In this document: piece by piece, positions 35,655 to 48,712 of the stretch
Layout of the letters: each line of letters opens with the position of its first letter
How positions within the stretch are numbered: the first letter of the stretch is position 1
NCBI RefSeq assembly: GCF_900187385.1
Contig: NZ_FYEY01000001.1
Span: 4,588,001-4,652,000, forward strand
DNA from: Streptomyces sp. 2114.4
GTDB lineage: Bacteria; Actinomycetota; Actinomycetes; Streptomycetales; Streptomycetaceae
DNA length: 64,000 bases
Direction of reading: 5' to 3'
Position numbers and translations under genes: made by a program
The notes under the pieces: generated by a model
The model's database searches: none
What the model saw: only the letters and a program-made list of their open reading frames with translations
Told to the model about the DNA's origin: nothing

Positions 35655-36695
35655 TCACCTCCCGGGCAGCAACCCCACCGCCTCGAACGCGGCGTCCACC
35701 CGCGGCCTGGCCAGCCCCCGTGCCCGCTCGGCCCCGGCCCGCAGCACCGCATCGACCAGCCCCGGCTCCGCCGCCAGCTCCGCATGCCGTGCCCGCACCG
35801 GCCGGAGCATCTCCACCACGGCCTCCGCGACGTCCTTCTTCAACGCGCCGCACGAGTCGTACTCGTCGGCCAACCGCTCCGGCTCACCCCCCGCACACGC
35901 GGCCAGCACCTCCAGCAGATTCGCCACCCCGGGCCGCCGCTCCGGCTCGTACGAGACGTCCCGCTCCGAATCCGTCACCGCCCGCATCACCTTCTTCCGC
36001 ACCGCCTCCGGCTCGTCCAGCACATAGACGACCCCCGCGGTCCGGGCGTGCGACTTCCCCATCTTCGCCGTCGGCTCCTGCAGATCCTTCACCCGCGCCG
36101 CCACGGGCGGATGCACGGTCCTCGGCACCACGAACGTCGCCCCGTACCGCTGGTTGAACCGCACCGCGAGATCCCGCGTCAGTTCCACATGCTGCGCCTG
36201 GTCCTCCCCGACCGGCACCTCATCGGTCCCGTACGCCAGGATGTCCGCCGCCATCAGCGCCGGATACGTCAGCAACGACAGCCGCACACTCCCGCCCCGC
36301 GCCTGCTCCCGCGCCGCCTTCTCCTTGTACTGGATCATGCGCCGCATCTCCCCGTCGGAGGCCGTGCACTCCATCAGATACGACAACCGCAGATGCTCCT
36401 CCACCTGACTCTGCACAAACACCGTGCAGAGCTCCGGATCCAGCCCCGAGGCCAGCAGCAACGTCGCGGCCTGCCGGCTGAGCCGCCGCACCCGCGCCGG
36501 ATCGTGCTCCACGGTCAGCGCATGCAGATCCACCACGCAGAACAGCGCCTTTGCACGATGCTGGTCCACCTCGGCCCACCGCCGCATCGCCCCGAGGTAG
36601 TTCCCCAGCGTCAGATGCCCCGTCGGCTGCACCCCACTGAAGATCCGCGTACGCGCACCGGTCGCCATCGCCGTGGCCGTCGCCATCTCGTTCAT
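35655..36695 (-). CDS. trpS: Tryptophanyl-tRNA synthetase, attenuator-regulated type
   Basis: 346 residues, class I synthetase charging tRNA-Trp. Motifs: PTGHLTLGNYLGAM (HIGH class), GEDQAQHVELTRDLA and AKMGKS (KMSKS class). ATG 36695 follows GGGAGACGAAGG. It lies beside proC as does the auxiliary, inducible indolmycin-resistant trpRS1 of S. coelicolor, and its leader encodes a Trp-Trp peptide and a terminator, so it is very likely that paralogue. A second, housekeeping TrpRS is expected elsewhere. Confidence 0.93.
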   Translation of the reverse strand: MNEMATATAMATGARTRIFSGVQPTGHLTLGNYLGAMRRWAEVDQHRAKALFCVVDLHALTVEHDPARVRRLSRQAATLLLASGLDPELCTVFVQSQVEEHLRLSYLMECTASDGEMRRMIQYKEKAAREQARGGSVRLSLLTYPALMAADILAYGTDEVPVGEDQAQHVELTRDLAVRFNQRYGATFVVPRTVHPPVAARVKDLQEPTAKMGKSHARTAGVVYVLDEPEAVRKKVMRAVTDSERDVSYEPERRPGVANLLEVLAACAGGEPERLADEYDSCGALKKDVAEAVVEMLRPVRARHAELAAEPGLVDAVLRAGAERARGLARPRVDAAFEAVGLLPGR

Positions 36696-36781
36696 CCTTC
36701 GTCTCCCGAGCTCCCGCACTCCGCAAAGTGCGTGCCGAGACCGCCGACCTCGCCGGCCGGCTACGAGAAGGAGATACGCAA

Positions 36782-36804
36782 ACGGCCGCCGAAGCGGCGG
36801 CCGT
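36782..36804 (-). terminator. Attenuator terminator in the trpS leader
   Basis: On the minus strand ACGGCCGCCG and CGGCGGCCGT form a perfect 10-bp stem with a 3-base loop, followed by TTTGCG. It lies between the leader peptide and trpS. A copy of CGGCGGCCG directly after the leader stop codon (36826-36834) can pair with the first arm instead, giving an antiterminator. Confidence 0.85.
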
Positions 36805-36834
36805 GGTCATGCATGCGCTGCTGGTCGGCCGCCG

Positions 36835-36876
36835 TCAGGCGAGCCACCACAGCTGTACGAGCGCATGCGTAGTCAT
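36835..36876 (-). CDS. trpS leader peptide with tandem Trp codons
   Basis: Short ORF of 13 codons, MTTHALVQLWWLA, with two adjacent TGG codons at 36844-36849 near its end. Trp is rare, so two in a row just before a terminator in front of trpS signal ribosome-mediated attenuation: lack of charged tRNA-Trp stalls the ribosome and lets trpS be transcribed. Its ATG coincides with the predicted transcription start, so it is probably leaderless. Confidence 0.88.
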   Translation of the reverse strand: MTTHALVQLWWLA

Positions 36877-36882
36877 GCACCC

Positions 36883-36911
36883 AAAGTACCCGGCAAACCC
36901 TCCCCGGTCAC
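36883..36911 (-). promoter_or_regulatory. trpS promoter
   Basis: Minus-strand GTGACC (36906-36911) and TACTTT (36883-36888) are 17 bases apart. Transcription would begin at or beside the leader ATG at 36876. It is back to back with the rRNA promoter, whose -35 starts 5 bases away. Confidence 0.7.
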
Positions 36912-36915
36912 GGGT

Positions 36916-36944
36916 TTGAACAACCCCAACCCCTCGTGTAGTGT
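36916..36944 (+). promoter_or_regulatory. First rRNA operon promoter
   Basis: TTGAAC at 36916-36921 and TAGTGT at 36939-36944, spacing 17. It is the most upstream candidate promoter of the rRNA operon, about 690 bases before the 16S gene. Confidence 0.65.
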
Positions 36945-37068
36945 CCTCCGAGTTGCCACGGAGCCGACAGGCGCCGGGCAGCCATCCCGCCGCAACAGCG
37001 GCACACCACTACTGCACGGCCCCTCACCGGGACCAATTTCGGCATGCCGAAATTCGACCGTGACGTGA

Positions 37069-37098
37069 TTATGCGGCAACGAGGAATTCCGCTAAAGT
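37069..37098 (+). promoter_or_regulatory. Second candidate rRNA promoter
   Basis: TAAAGT at 37093-37098 with a weak TTATGC at 37069-37074 (18-base spacing). AT-rich compared with the neighbourhood. Confidence 0.45.
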
Positions 37099-37202
37099 AG
37101 TGATCACGCCGAAAGGCGCGGCAACGCAAGAAGCCGCACCCCAGGCAAACCCCTCCGACGGGGAATCGGAAACGAATTCGGACCGGCAACGGATCGAAAT
37201 CG

Positions 37203-37374
37203 GGTCTGCTAGAGTCGGAAAGGCCGGAAAGCGAAAGCCGAACGGCCGACCCGCTCCAACAGGGCGCCGGACACGGAAACGGATCTGGTACGGTTGGAAA
37301 GCGCGAAGAAGCCGAAAGGCGGAAACGCACCGGCGAAAATCGGGACCGCAAGGATCTGATAGAGTCGGAAACGC
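37203..37374 (+). promoter_or_regulatory. Three repeated rRNA promoter modules
   Basis: Three -10-like modules of the form TCTG-n-TAnnGT-n-GGAAA occur: TAGAGT at 37210-37215, TACGGT at 37289-37294 and TAGAGT at 37360-37365, about 71-79 bases apart. Their -35 regions do not match TTGACA, as is usual for several Streptomyces rRNA promoters. They form a serial promoter array before the 16S gene. Confidence 0.6.
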
Positions 37375-37431
37375 AAGACCGAAGGGAAGCGCCCGGAGAT
37401 CCTGGTGAAACAGGAACAAAGGAAGCGTCCG

Positions 37432-37465
37432 TTCCTTGAGAACTCAACAGCGTGCCAAAAGTCAA
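37432..37465 (+). other. Pre-16S leader element (antitermination/processing)
   Basis: CCTTGAGAACTCAACAGCGT closely matches a TTGAGAACTGCACAGTGG element in the 16S-23S spacer, the known actinobacterial rRNA leader/spacer sequence tied to antitermination and RNase III processing. From 37465 to 37635 no gene is present. Confidence 0.6.
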
Positions 37466-37635
37466 CGCCAGATATGTTGATACCCCGTCTCCATCATGGA
37501 GATGAGGTTCCTTTGAAAGTCCACCACGGCCCGAGCGGTCGGGGTGGCACACACAGCGAGGACGCTGTGAACGACCGGACCTATTCCGTCCGCTCGTTCC
37601 GCTCTCGTGTGTGTTCACCGGATTACCGGTAAACA

Positions 37636-42584
<4,949 letters not shown>

Positions 42585-42587
42585 AGT

Positions 42588-42604
42588 TGCTCGCGTCCAC
42601 TGTG
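42588..42604 (+). other. Right arm of the pre-23S processing stalk
   Basis: TGCTCGCGTCCACTGTG pairs with 39442-39458 to close the 23S precursor stalk. Confidence 0.85.
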
Positions 42605-42655
42605 TAGGTTCTGAAGTAACGACCTGTGTCATGTCCGGGTTGATATCTTCATAGT

Positions 42656-42774
42656 GTTTCGGTGGTCATTGCGTTAGGGAAACGCCCGGTTACATTCCGA
42701 ACCCGGAAGCTAAGCCTTTCAGCGCCGATGGTACTGCAGGGGGGACCCTGTGGGAGAGTAGGACGCCGCCGAAC
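42656..42774 (+). rRNA. rrf: 5S ribosomal RNA
   Basis: About 119 bases. GGTGGTCATTGCGTTAGGGA, CCGAACCCGGAAGCTAAGCC and GATGGTACTGCAGGGGGGAC are typical 5S segments; the first and last bases pair (GTTTCGG... with ...CCGAAC). Confidence 0.96.
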
Positions 42775-42787
42775 AATCTTTGTGGGA

Positions 42788-42817
42788 AGGCCCCGCACCT
42801 TATGGTGCGGGGCTTTT
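42788..42817 (+). terminator. rRNA operon terminator
   Basis: GCCCCGCACC at 42790-42799, loop TTAT, GGTGCGGGGC at 42804-42813, then TTTT: a classic intrinsic terminator 15 bases after the 5S gene. Confidence 0.95.
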
Positions 42818-42882
42818 CTGCGTTCCGGGGCCGTAAACGGAAATCTGGCCCGGCGGGATCACGGGCTGGGATGCTGGGAAGC

Positions 42883-43413
42883 ATGGCGCATGTGATCAGG
42901 CCGGTGACGGCGGATGAGTGGAAGAAGCTCAAGGAGCTGCGGCTGGCGGCGTTGGGTGACCCGGTCGCTCGTGTGGCGTTCAACGAGACCCTGGAGGCCG
43001 CGGCCGGCCGGCCGGATGCGTTCTGGCAGCGGCAGGCATCGTCCCCCGACGAGGGCGGTGCGGCGGTGACGTTCGTCGGGCAGGCGGCGGACGGTAGTTG
43101 GGGCGGCATGGTGGTGGTCCTGGTCGAGGAGGGCGAGGAGGTGCCGCAGACGCATGTGGTGGGGGCGTATGTGCGGCCCGAACACCGAGGGACGGGGCTG
43201 GCCCGGGAGTTGTTCCGGGCGGCGATCGAGTGGTCGTGGGGGCTCGGCGAGCCGGTGGTGGAGCGCGTACGGCTGTGGGTGCACGAGGAGAACCTGCGGG
43301 CCGAGGCGTTCTATCGAGCGGTGGGGTTTGTGGCGACCGGGCGGACTCTTGCCGATCCGAAGGATGCCGGTGCTTTGGAGCGGGAGATGGCGCTGACCAG
43401 GGGCAGGGCGTAG
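42883..43413 (+). CDS. GNAT-family N-acetyltransferase
   Basis: 176 residues. The acetyl-CoA site is VVGAYVRPEHRGTGLARELFRAAIEW (R/Q-x-x-G-x-G/A), preceded by GGMVVVLVEE strands and followed by VRLWVHEENLRAEAFYRAVGF. Start ATG 42883 is chosen at MAHVIRPVTADEW. Substrate unknown. First gene after the rRNA operon. Confidence 0.9.
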   Translation: MAHVIRPVTADEWKKLKELRLAALGDPVARVAFNETLEAAAGRPDAFWQRQASSPDEGGAAVTFVGQAADGSWGGMVVVLVEEGEEVPQTHVVGAYVRPEHRGTGLARELFRAAIEWSWGLGEPVVERVRLWVHEENLRAEAFYRAVGFVATGRTLADPKDAGALEREMALTRGRA

Positions 43414-43485
43414 GGCCGTCCCGTAGCAGCTGCCCCGTAGCGAGCGGTGGGCCGGCTTCGGTGGTGGCCTGGGCGCTTGGTGTCA

Positions 43486-43514
43486 TTGAGTTTCTAGGTC
43501 ACGTGACCTAATCT
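43486..43514 (+). promoter_or_regulatory. Promoter with a perfect 16-bp palindromic operator
   Basis: TTGAGT at 43486-43491 and TAATCT at 43509-43514 with spacing 17. The spacer is filled by the perfect palindrome TAGGTCACGTGACCTA at 43495-43510. Transcription would start at the GTG of the next gene (43522), so the mRNA is probably leaderless. The TetR gene downstream is the likely repressor source. Confidence 0.8.
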
Positions 43515-43521
43515 CGGCGTC

Positions 43522-44583
43522 GTGGACGATGACATCCAGTTAGAGCTGACGGGCCCGGTGCTAGTGGTGGGCGGATACGGCACCGTGGGGGGAGAGTTGG
43601 CCCGGCTTGCGGCGCCTTACTGGCCGCTGGTGCTGACCGGGCGTACCCCGGAGCGCGGTCGTGCGCTCGCCGAGGAGGTCGGGGCCAAGGTGCGACGGTG
43701 GGACCTGAGTGACCCGACGCCCTTCTCGGCGAAGGTGCGGGCCGTGATCAGCGCGGTGAACGACCCCGAGGACCGGGTGCTGTTGGCGGCGACCCGGGGT
43801 GGTGTGCCATATGCGGACCTCACGCGGTGGACGACGCGGCTCCAGCGGGCCGTCGCGGTGGCGGCCGTGGAGGGGCCCCGGGCTCCGGTGCTGTTGTCGT
43901 CCGGCTGGATGGGCGGGGTGAGCGGGCTGGTCTCCGCGGCGCTGGCGGCGGAGCTCGGCGGGGCCTCGGCGGTCGAGATCGCGATTCGCTACGACCTCAA
44001 GGACCGGGCGGGTGCCGACTCGGTGGAGTTCATGGACCGGCTCGGTCTTGATTACGAGGTGACCGAGGGCGGGCGGCGGCGGATGATCATGCCGCTCAGT
44101 GGTGTGGGGCATGTCGTGGTGGGCGGGCACCGGACCAAGGTGGCGCGGATCGATACGCCGGAGCAGTTCACGCTGCCGCTGGTGCTCGGCGTGGACACCG
44201 CCGTCACCCGGATCGGCTTCAGCGCCAACTCCTCGACGTCCGTGCTGCTGGCGCTCAAGCGGACTGGGTTCTTTCGGTGGGGGCGTGGCGACCGGTTCGA
44301 GTCGGTGCGGCGGTCGATGCTGTATGCGCCGGGTGAGGGCGGGAGCGCACTGTTGCGGATCGATGTGCACGGCCGGAGCGGTGAGCGGCGTACGGCGACG
44401 GTCGCCGATCCGGCCGGACAGGCCCATCTGACGGCGTTGGGCGGGCTGCTGGGACTGCGCCGGGTGGTGGGAGCGGACGGTGCCGCGGCACCTCGTGGGG
44501 TGGCCTTTCCCGAGATGGTGCCGAGGCCACAGGACGTCATCCCCGCCCTGGAGAAGGCGGGCGTGCAGGTCGAGGTGTCGTGA
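43522..44583 (+). CDS. Saccharopine dehydrogenase-like NAD(P)-binding protein
   Basis: 353 residues. Rossmann start VLVVGGYGTVGGELARLA, a TGRTPERGRALAEEVG strand, AVISAVNDPEDRVLLAATRGGVPYADL, and a conserved SSGWMGGVSGLVSAALAAEL segment, as in saccharopine dehydrogenase-like reductases. Reaction unknown. GTG 43522 lies at the predicted transcription start 12 bases after the operator; no ribosome-binding site is visible. The downstream gene is a TetR regulator. Confidence 0.88.
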   Translation: MDDDIQLELTGPVLVVGGYGTVGGELARLAAPYWPLVLTGRTPERGRALAEEVGAKVRRWDLSDPTPFSAKVRAVISAVNDPEDRVLLAATRGGVPYADLTRWTTRLQRAVAVAAVEGPRAPVLLSSGWMGGVSGLVSAALAAELGGASAVEIAIRYDLKDRAGADSVEFMDRLGLDYEVTEGGRRRMIMPLSGVGHVVVGGHRTKVARIDTPEQFTLPLVLGVDTAVTRIGFSANSSTSVLLALKRTGFFRWGRGDRFESVRRSMLYAPGEGGSALLRIDVHGRSGERRTATVADPAGQAHLTALGGLLGLRRVVGADGAAAPRGVAFPEMVPRPQDVIPALEKAGVQVEVS

Positions 44584-44639
44584 GGGAGGAAGGGAGGAGA
44601 GGAAAAGGGTGAAGCAAGGAGAGGGAGGAGTGGAAAGGG
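44584..44639 (+). other. Polypurine tract before the TetR gene
   Basis: About 57 bases nearly all A or G on the plus strand, including several GGAGG-like motifs; one can serve as ribosome-binding site for ATG 44640. Confidence 0.7.
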
Positions 44640-45283
44640 ATGGAGGGGCAGGGCTTGGGTGAGGGGAAGGCTTCGGCGTTGACGCGGCAGGGGAGTGTGC
44701 GGCGTACGCATCTGCTCGATGCCGCCGAGGCCGTGCTGGTGGCCAAGGGGCGGATGCCTCGTTGCGGGCCATTGCCGGTGCGGCGGGGGTGCGGGTCGGG
44801 CATCTGCAGCACTACTTCCCGGCCCGGGCCGATTTGATCAAGGCGGTGCTGGAGCGGGCGCTGGACCGTTCCCTGGAGAGGCTGGCCGAGGCGACGGGGC
44901 TGCGGACGGTGCGCGACGATCCGTCGGCCCTCGAAAGCCCTGAGGGGGCGGCGAACCCCGGCGAGGTGGTGGCGGTGCTCCTCGCCGAGCAGGAGGATCC
45001 GCAGTTGGTGCGGCTCTATGTCGAGGTCTGGGCGCTGGCGGCACGGGACGAGGACATCGCCGCGGTGGTCCGGGAGTTCTACCGGAAGTACGTCGCGCAC
45101 GTGGAGGCGTTCGTCCGGCAGGGGCGGCCGGACTGGCCGGGTGAGTTCTGCCGGGCTCGGGCGGAGACCTTTGTCGCGCTGGTGGAAGGGGCGGCCTTGC
45201 TGCGGTCGGGTATCGCCGGCAGCCGGTCGGCCGCGATGGATGAGCAACTGGCGTGGTGTGCGTCGCGGTTGCTGCGGGACTGA
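44640..45283 (+). pseudogene. TetR-family regulator with a frameshift near 44753
   Basis: From ATG 44640 the frame encodes the first TetR helices (TRQGSVRRTHLLDAAEAVLVAKGR) but then leaves the conserved sequence at about 44753. The recognition helix and rest, SLRAIAGAAGVRVGHLQHYF through the C-terminal domain to 45283, continue in another frame. One extra G in CGGATG (giving CGGGATG) would restore a protein of about 214 residues with DASLRAIAG, as expected. Either sequencing error or a real one-base deletion. The C-terminal part alone has no intact DNA-binding domain. Confidence 0.8.
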
Positions 45284-45516
45284 GCTCCGGGCGCTACTGA
45301 GCTCCGGGCGGGACTGAGGTCCCGGTGGGGAAGGGGCAGGGCGGCGAAGGGGGCCGCCCGGGCCTGTGGGGGTGCGGTGCGGGCACTTCCGCCCCAGCAG
45401 GCACTTCGCCCCAGCAGACACTTCCGCGTCATCGGGTATCGGGCACTACCGCCTCATCGTGCACCGGACGGATCCGGCGCAAGGCCGGCGCGCGGGCGTC
45501 CGGCCTCGGGCGGCTG

Positions 45517-47244
45517 TCAGGCCGGCAGGGAGTGATGTGGCCAGCGGGCGCGGGCCTGTTCCTGGGAGCGCATGGTGGCCAGGGTGAGCAGTCCGCGGCT
45601 GCGGCCCGTCCGGAGGAGGGTGGGGAGCGCGGGCAGGGGGGCGAGGGCCGCGATGTCGTCCAGGACGAGGGTGAGTGGTGGGTCGAGCCGACCGTCAGAT
45701 GACCGTTCGGCCATGCGGCGGCCGTGCTCGACCACGTGCGAGAGGAGTGCGGTGAGCAAGGGCATCGCACCCGGGTCGGTACGCGGATCCTCGATGGGGT
45801 CGCCTACCACGTAAAGCGTTCCCCCCTCATCGATAAATGATTCGAGGATGGCCGAATCCGTTCGAAGTGGATTGCAGGCGTCCCGGATGTGGATGGAGGA
45901 GAGGGAGGCCAGTGCCCGCCCCACCAACTGCTGGGCCACTTCGCGGCGTTCGGGGTGGGCGGTGAGCACCGACTCCAGCTCGCCGGCCTGGCCTCCGGAA
46001 GCCTTGGTGCTGGTGCGCAGGATGCGTACGGGCTCCTGGGCGGCGCCGGTGGTGTGCGCCCAGCGGTGGAGCTGGCGGAACGGGCGGCCGTCCACCGCGG
46101 CGGCGTGCAGCCAGCAGCGCAGCAGGGTCTGGGCGGCGTCCGCGACGGCCGAGTCCAGTGCCCCGGAAGGACGTACGGGGGCCAGCAGGGCGGCGGCACG
46201 GGCGGCGGCGGTGGCGAGGTCCGTACAGCCGGAGGTCGGTGACCAGCGCAGCCGGGCCGGGGTGTCGAGGCGGTGCGTGGGGTCGTAGGTCAGCAGGGGG
46301 CCGAGCTTGGCGCGGGTGTCCTTGGTCTCGGACCAGAGGGTGGGGTCCGTCGTGGCGACGATCAGAGGGCCCGGGGCGGCGGCCGCGGTGGTGAGGGAGG
46401 CCGCGAGGGTGACGGCGCGGTCGGTGGCGAACTGGAGGCGGGGGAGGGCGGGTTCGGTGCGGGCGTCGGGGAGCTCGGTGCCCGGGAGTGCTGGGGCGGC
46501 CGGGGGAGCGGTGCGTTGTTCGGGGACGGGGCCGGTGGCGGCGGCCGCGTTCGCGGTGTCGAGGGGCGGAGGGGGCGGTGCGGCGGGTGTGGCCTGTGTG
46601 GCGGGTGTGGTCGGTACGGCCGGGCCGGTCGGTGCGTGTTCGCTGTGCGGCGGGGGCTCCGGGGTTCCCGGAGTGGTGGGGGGCGTTTCGCGGACCGCGC
46701 TGCGAGGGGCGTCCGGTGCCCCGCCGGCCGGCCGCGTCTCCCCGGCCTGCTGTGCCTCCCCGGCCCGCCGCGGGTTCCATCCCGTCTGGTCGGCGCCGAT
46801 CGCCGAATCCCGGAGCCCCCGGGCCTCCCTGGTCTTCGCCCGCCGTGCCGCCCGTACGGCGCGATAGCGGGTGACGGTCCCCAGCGTGAAGATCGTCAGG
46901 ACCAGCAGCACCATCAGTTCGCCGATGAGGATGCCCCAGAACAGGCCGTAGCCGGAGAGCTGGTCCTTGGGGGTGTCGGGCCAGGCGGCGGCCATGTCGT
47001 GCGGTGCCGAGACGAGGTGCCGCAGTGCCATCGGCGTACCGGGGTAGGTGACGCCGTCGGGCCAGGCGCCGTGGGTGAACAGGCCGGCCAGGCCGGTTGC
47101 GGTCCACACCAGCAGGGTCAGGCCCAGCAGGAAGGCGAGCAGTCCGACCAGCAGGGAGTCGGGGATGCCGCGTCCCCGGCCACGGGCGGCATCGCGGTAG
47201 TAGCCCCGGTCGGCGCCTCGTTCGTCGTCGTATCCGCGCGTCAC
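45517..47244 (-). CDS. TraG/VirD4-like coupling protein homologue without Walker A
   Basis: 575 residues. Two N-terminal TM segments (SLLVGLLAFLLGLTLLVWTATG, GLFWGILIGELMVLLVLTIF), a long Pro/Ala-rich linker, then a domain resembling TraG-family ATPases: APGPLIVATTDPTLWSETKD, TYDPTHRLDTPARLRWSPTSG, a Walker B-like LTLVLDDIAAL and RSRGLLTLATMRSQEQARARW. The usual P-loop (G-x4-G-K-S/T) is missing, and the product ends soon after the QEQARARW segment, shorter than typical. GTG 47244 overlaps the VirB4-like stop by 4 bases. Last gene of the T4SS-like operon; may be a structural, non-hydrolysing partner. Confidence 0.78.
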   Translation of the reverse strand: MTRGYDDERGADRGYYRDAARGRGRGIPDSLLVGLLAFLLGLTLLVWTATGLAGLFTHGAWPDGVTYPGTPMALRHLVSAPHDMAAAWPDTPKDQLSGYGLFWGILIGELMVLLVLTIFTLGTVTRYRAVRAARRAKTREARGLRDSAIGADQTGWNPRRAGEAQQAGETRPAGGAPDAPRSAVRETPPTTPGTPEPPPHSEHAPTGPAVPTTPATQATPAAPPPPPLDTANAAAATGPVPEQRTAPPAAPALPGTELPDARTEPALPRLQFATDRAVTLAASLTTAAAAPGPLIVATTDPTLWSETKDTRAKLGPLLTYDPTHRLDTPARLRWSPTSGCTDLATAAARAAALLAPVRPSGALDSAVADAAQTLLRCWLHAAAVDGRPFRQLHRWAHTTGAAQEPVRILRTSTKASGGQAGELESVLTAHPERREVAQQLVGRALASLSSIHIRDACNPLRTDSAILESFIDEGGTLYVVGDPIEDPRTDPGAMPLLTALLSHVVEHGRRMAERSSDGRLDPPLTLVLDDIAALAPLPALPTLLRTGRSRGLLTLATMRSQEQARARWPHHSLPA

Positions 47245-48689
47245 GCCACCGTCTCGCTCGACTCGTCTCTCCACTGCCGCTCCATCGCCATGGCTTCGGC
47301 GCGTGCCTCGGCCTCGGCGTCCGCCGCCGCCTGGAGGGCGCGCGCCTCATCCGTCGGCATCGCGGACGCCTCGGACATCGCGGAGGCCTCGGTCATCGCC
47401 CGGTCGGTGTAGACGAGCGGGCGTTCGGCCTCGGTGATGAGGTGCTTGACGACCTGCACATTGCCGTTGACGTCCCAGACCGCGATGCCGGGGGTGAGGG
47501 TCGGGATGATCTCGACGGCCCAGCGTGGCAGGCCGAGGACCCGTCCCGTGGCCCGTGCCTCGTCGGCCTTCTGGGCGTAGATGGTGCGGGTCGAGGCCAT
47601 TTTGAGGATCGCCGCGGCCTCCCGTGCGGCGGCGCCGTCGACCACATCGCTGAGGTGGTGGACGACGGCCACGAACGACAGGCCGAGCCGCCGGCCGAAC
47701 TTCAGCAGCCGCTGGAAGAGCTGGGCGACGAAGGGCGAGTTGATGATGTGCCAGGCCTCTTCGACCAGGAAGATGCGCTTCTTGCGGTCGGGGCGGATCC
47801 AGGTGTGCTCCAGCCAGACGCCGACGATCGCCATCAGGATCGGCATCGCGATGGAGTTGCGGTCGATGTGCGAGAGGTCGAAGACGATCAGCGGTGCGTC
47901 GAGGTCGATGCCCGCCGAAGTCGGCCCGTCGAACATCCCGCGCAGGTCACCGTCGACGAGCCGGTCGAGGACCAGCGCCACGTCCAGGCCCCAGGCCCGG
48001 ACGTCGTCTATGTCGACATTCATCGCCTCGGCCGACTCCGCCTCCGGGTGCCGCAGCTGCTCGACGATGTCGGTCAGGACGGGCTGGCGGTTGGTGATGG
48101 TGTCGTTCACGTAGGCGTGCGCGACCTTGAGGGCGAAGCCGGAGCGTTCGTCCAGGCCGTGGCCCATCGCGACCTCGATGATCGTGCGCAGCAGGGCCAG
48201 CTGGCCGGTGGTGGTGATCGACGGGTCGAGGGGGTTGAGGCGGATGCCGCCGTTGAGGGCGGCGGTCGGGTCCAGGCGGATGGGGGTTATCCCCAGCTCC
48301 TGGGCGATGAGGTTCCACTCGCCGACGCCGTCCTCGCCCTGCGCGTCCAGGACGACGACCTGCCGGTCGCGGAACCGCAGCTGGCGCAGGACGTAGGTCT
48401 TCTCCAGCGCGGACTTGCCGTTGCCGGACTCGCCGAGGACCAGCCAGTGCGGGGCCGGCAGCTGCTGTCCGTACAGCTGGAAGGGGTCGTAGATGTATCC
48501 CTTGCCGCTGTAGACCTCACGGCCGATGATCACGCCGGAGTCGCCGAGGCCGGGGGCTGCGGTGGGCAGGTAGACCGCCTGTGCCTGGCCGGTGGAGGTG
48601 CGTACGGGCAGCCGGGTCGTCTCCACCTTCCCGAACAGGAAGCTGGTGAACGCGTCGGTGAGCGCTCCGAGCGGATCGAGCATGGCCAT
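47241..48689 (-). CDS. VirB4-like ATPase of the T4SS-like cluster
   Basis: 482 residues. ATPase core with Walker A VLGESGNGKSALEK and Walker B KKRIFLVEEAWHII, then LFQRLLKFGRRLGLSFVAVVHHLSDV, typical of VirB4/TraC C-terminal domains, and an Ala/Glu-rich tail. It lacks the N-terminal VirB4 half, which seems to be supplied by the upstream gene. ATG 48689 has GGGAGG 9 bases upstream. Follows the SCO6880-family gene after 23 bases. Confidence 0.85.
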   Translation of the reverse strand: MAMLDPLGALTDAFTSFLFGKVETTRLPVRTSTGQAQAVYLPTAAPGLGDSGVIIGREVYSGKGYIYDPFQLYGQQLPAPHWLVLGESGNGKSALEKTYVLRQLRFRDRQVVVLDAQGEDGVGEWNLIAQELGITPIRLDPTAALNGGIRLNPLDPSITTTGQLALLRTIIEVAMGHGLDERSGFALKVAHAYVNDTITNRQPVLTDIVEQLRHPEAESAEAMNVDIDDVRAWGLDVALVLDRLVDGDLRGMFDGPTSAGIDLDAPLIVFDLSHIDRNSIAMPILMAIVGVWLEHTWIRPDRKKRIFLVEEAWHIINSPFVAQLFQRLLKFGRRLGLSFVAVVHHLSDVVDGAAAREAAAILKMASTRTIYAQKADEARATGRVLGLPRWAVEIIPTLTPGIAVWDVNGNVQVVKHLITEAERPLVYTDRAMTEASAMSEASAMPTDEARALQAAADAEAEARAEAMAMERQWRDESSETVA

Positions 48690-48712
48690 GACGTACGCGC
48701 CTCCCAGCGGCT

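Noticed and set aside
36696..36911. T-box riboswitch for trpS
   Set aside because: No T-box core sequence is visible; the Trp-Trp peptide and terminator explain the leader better.
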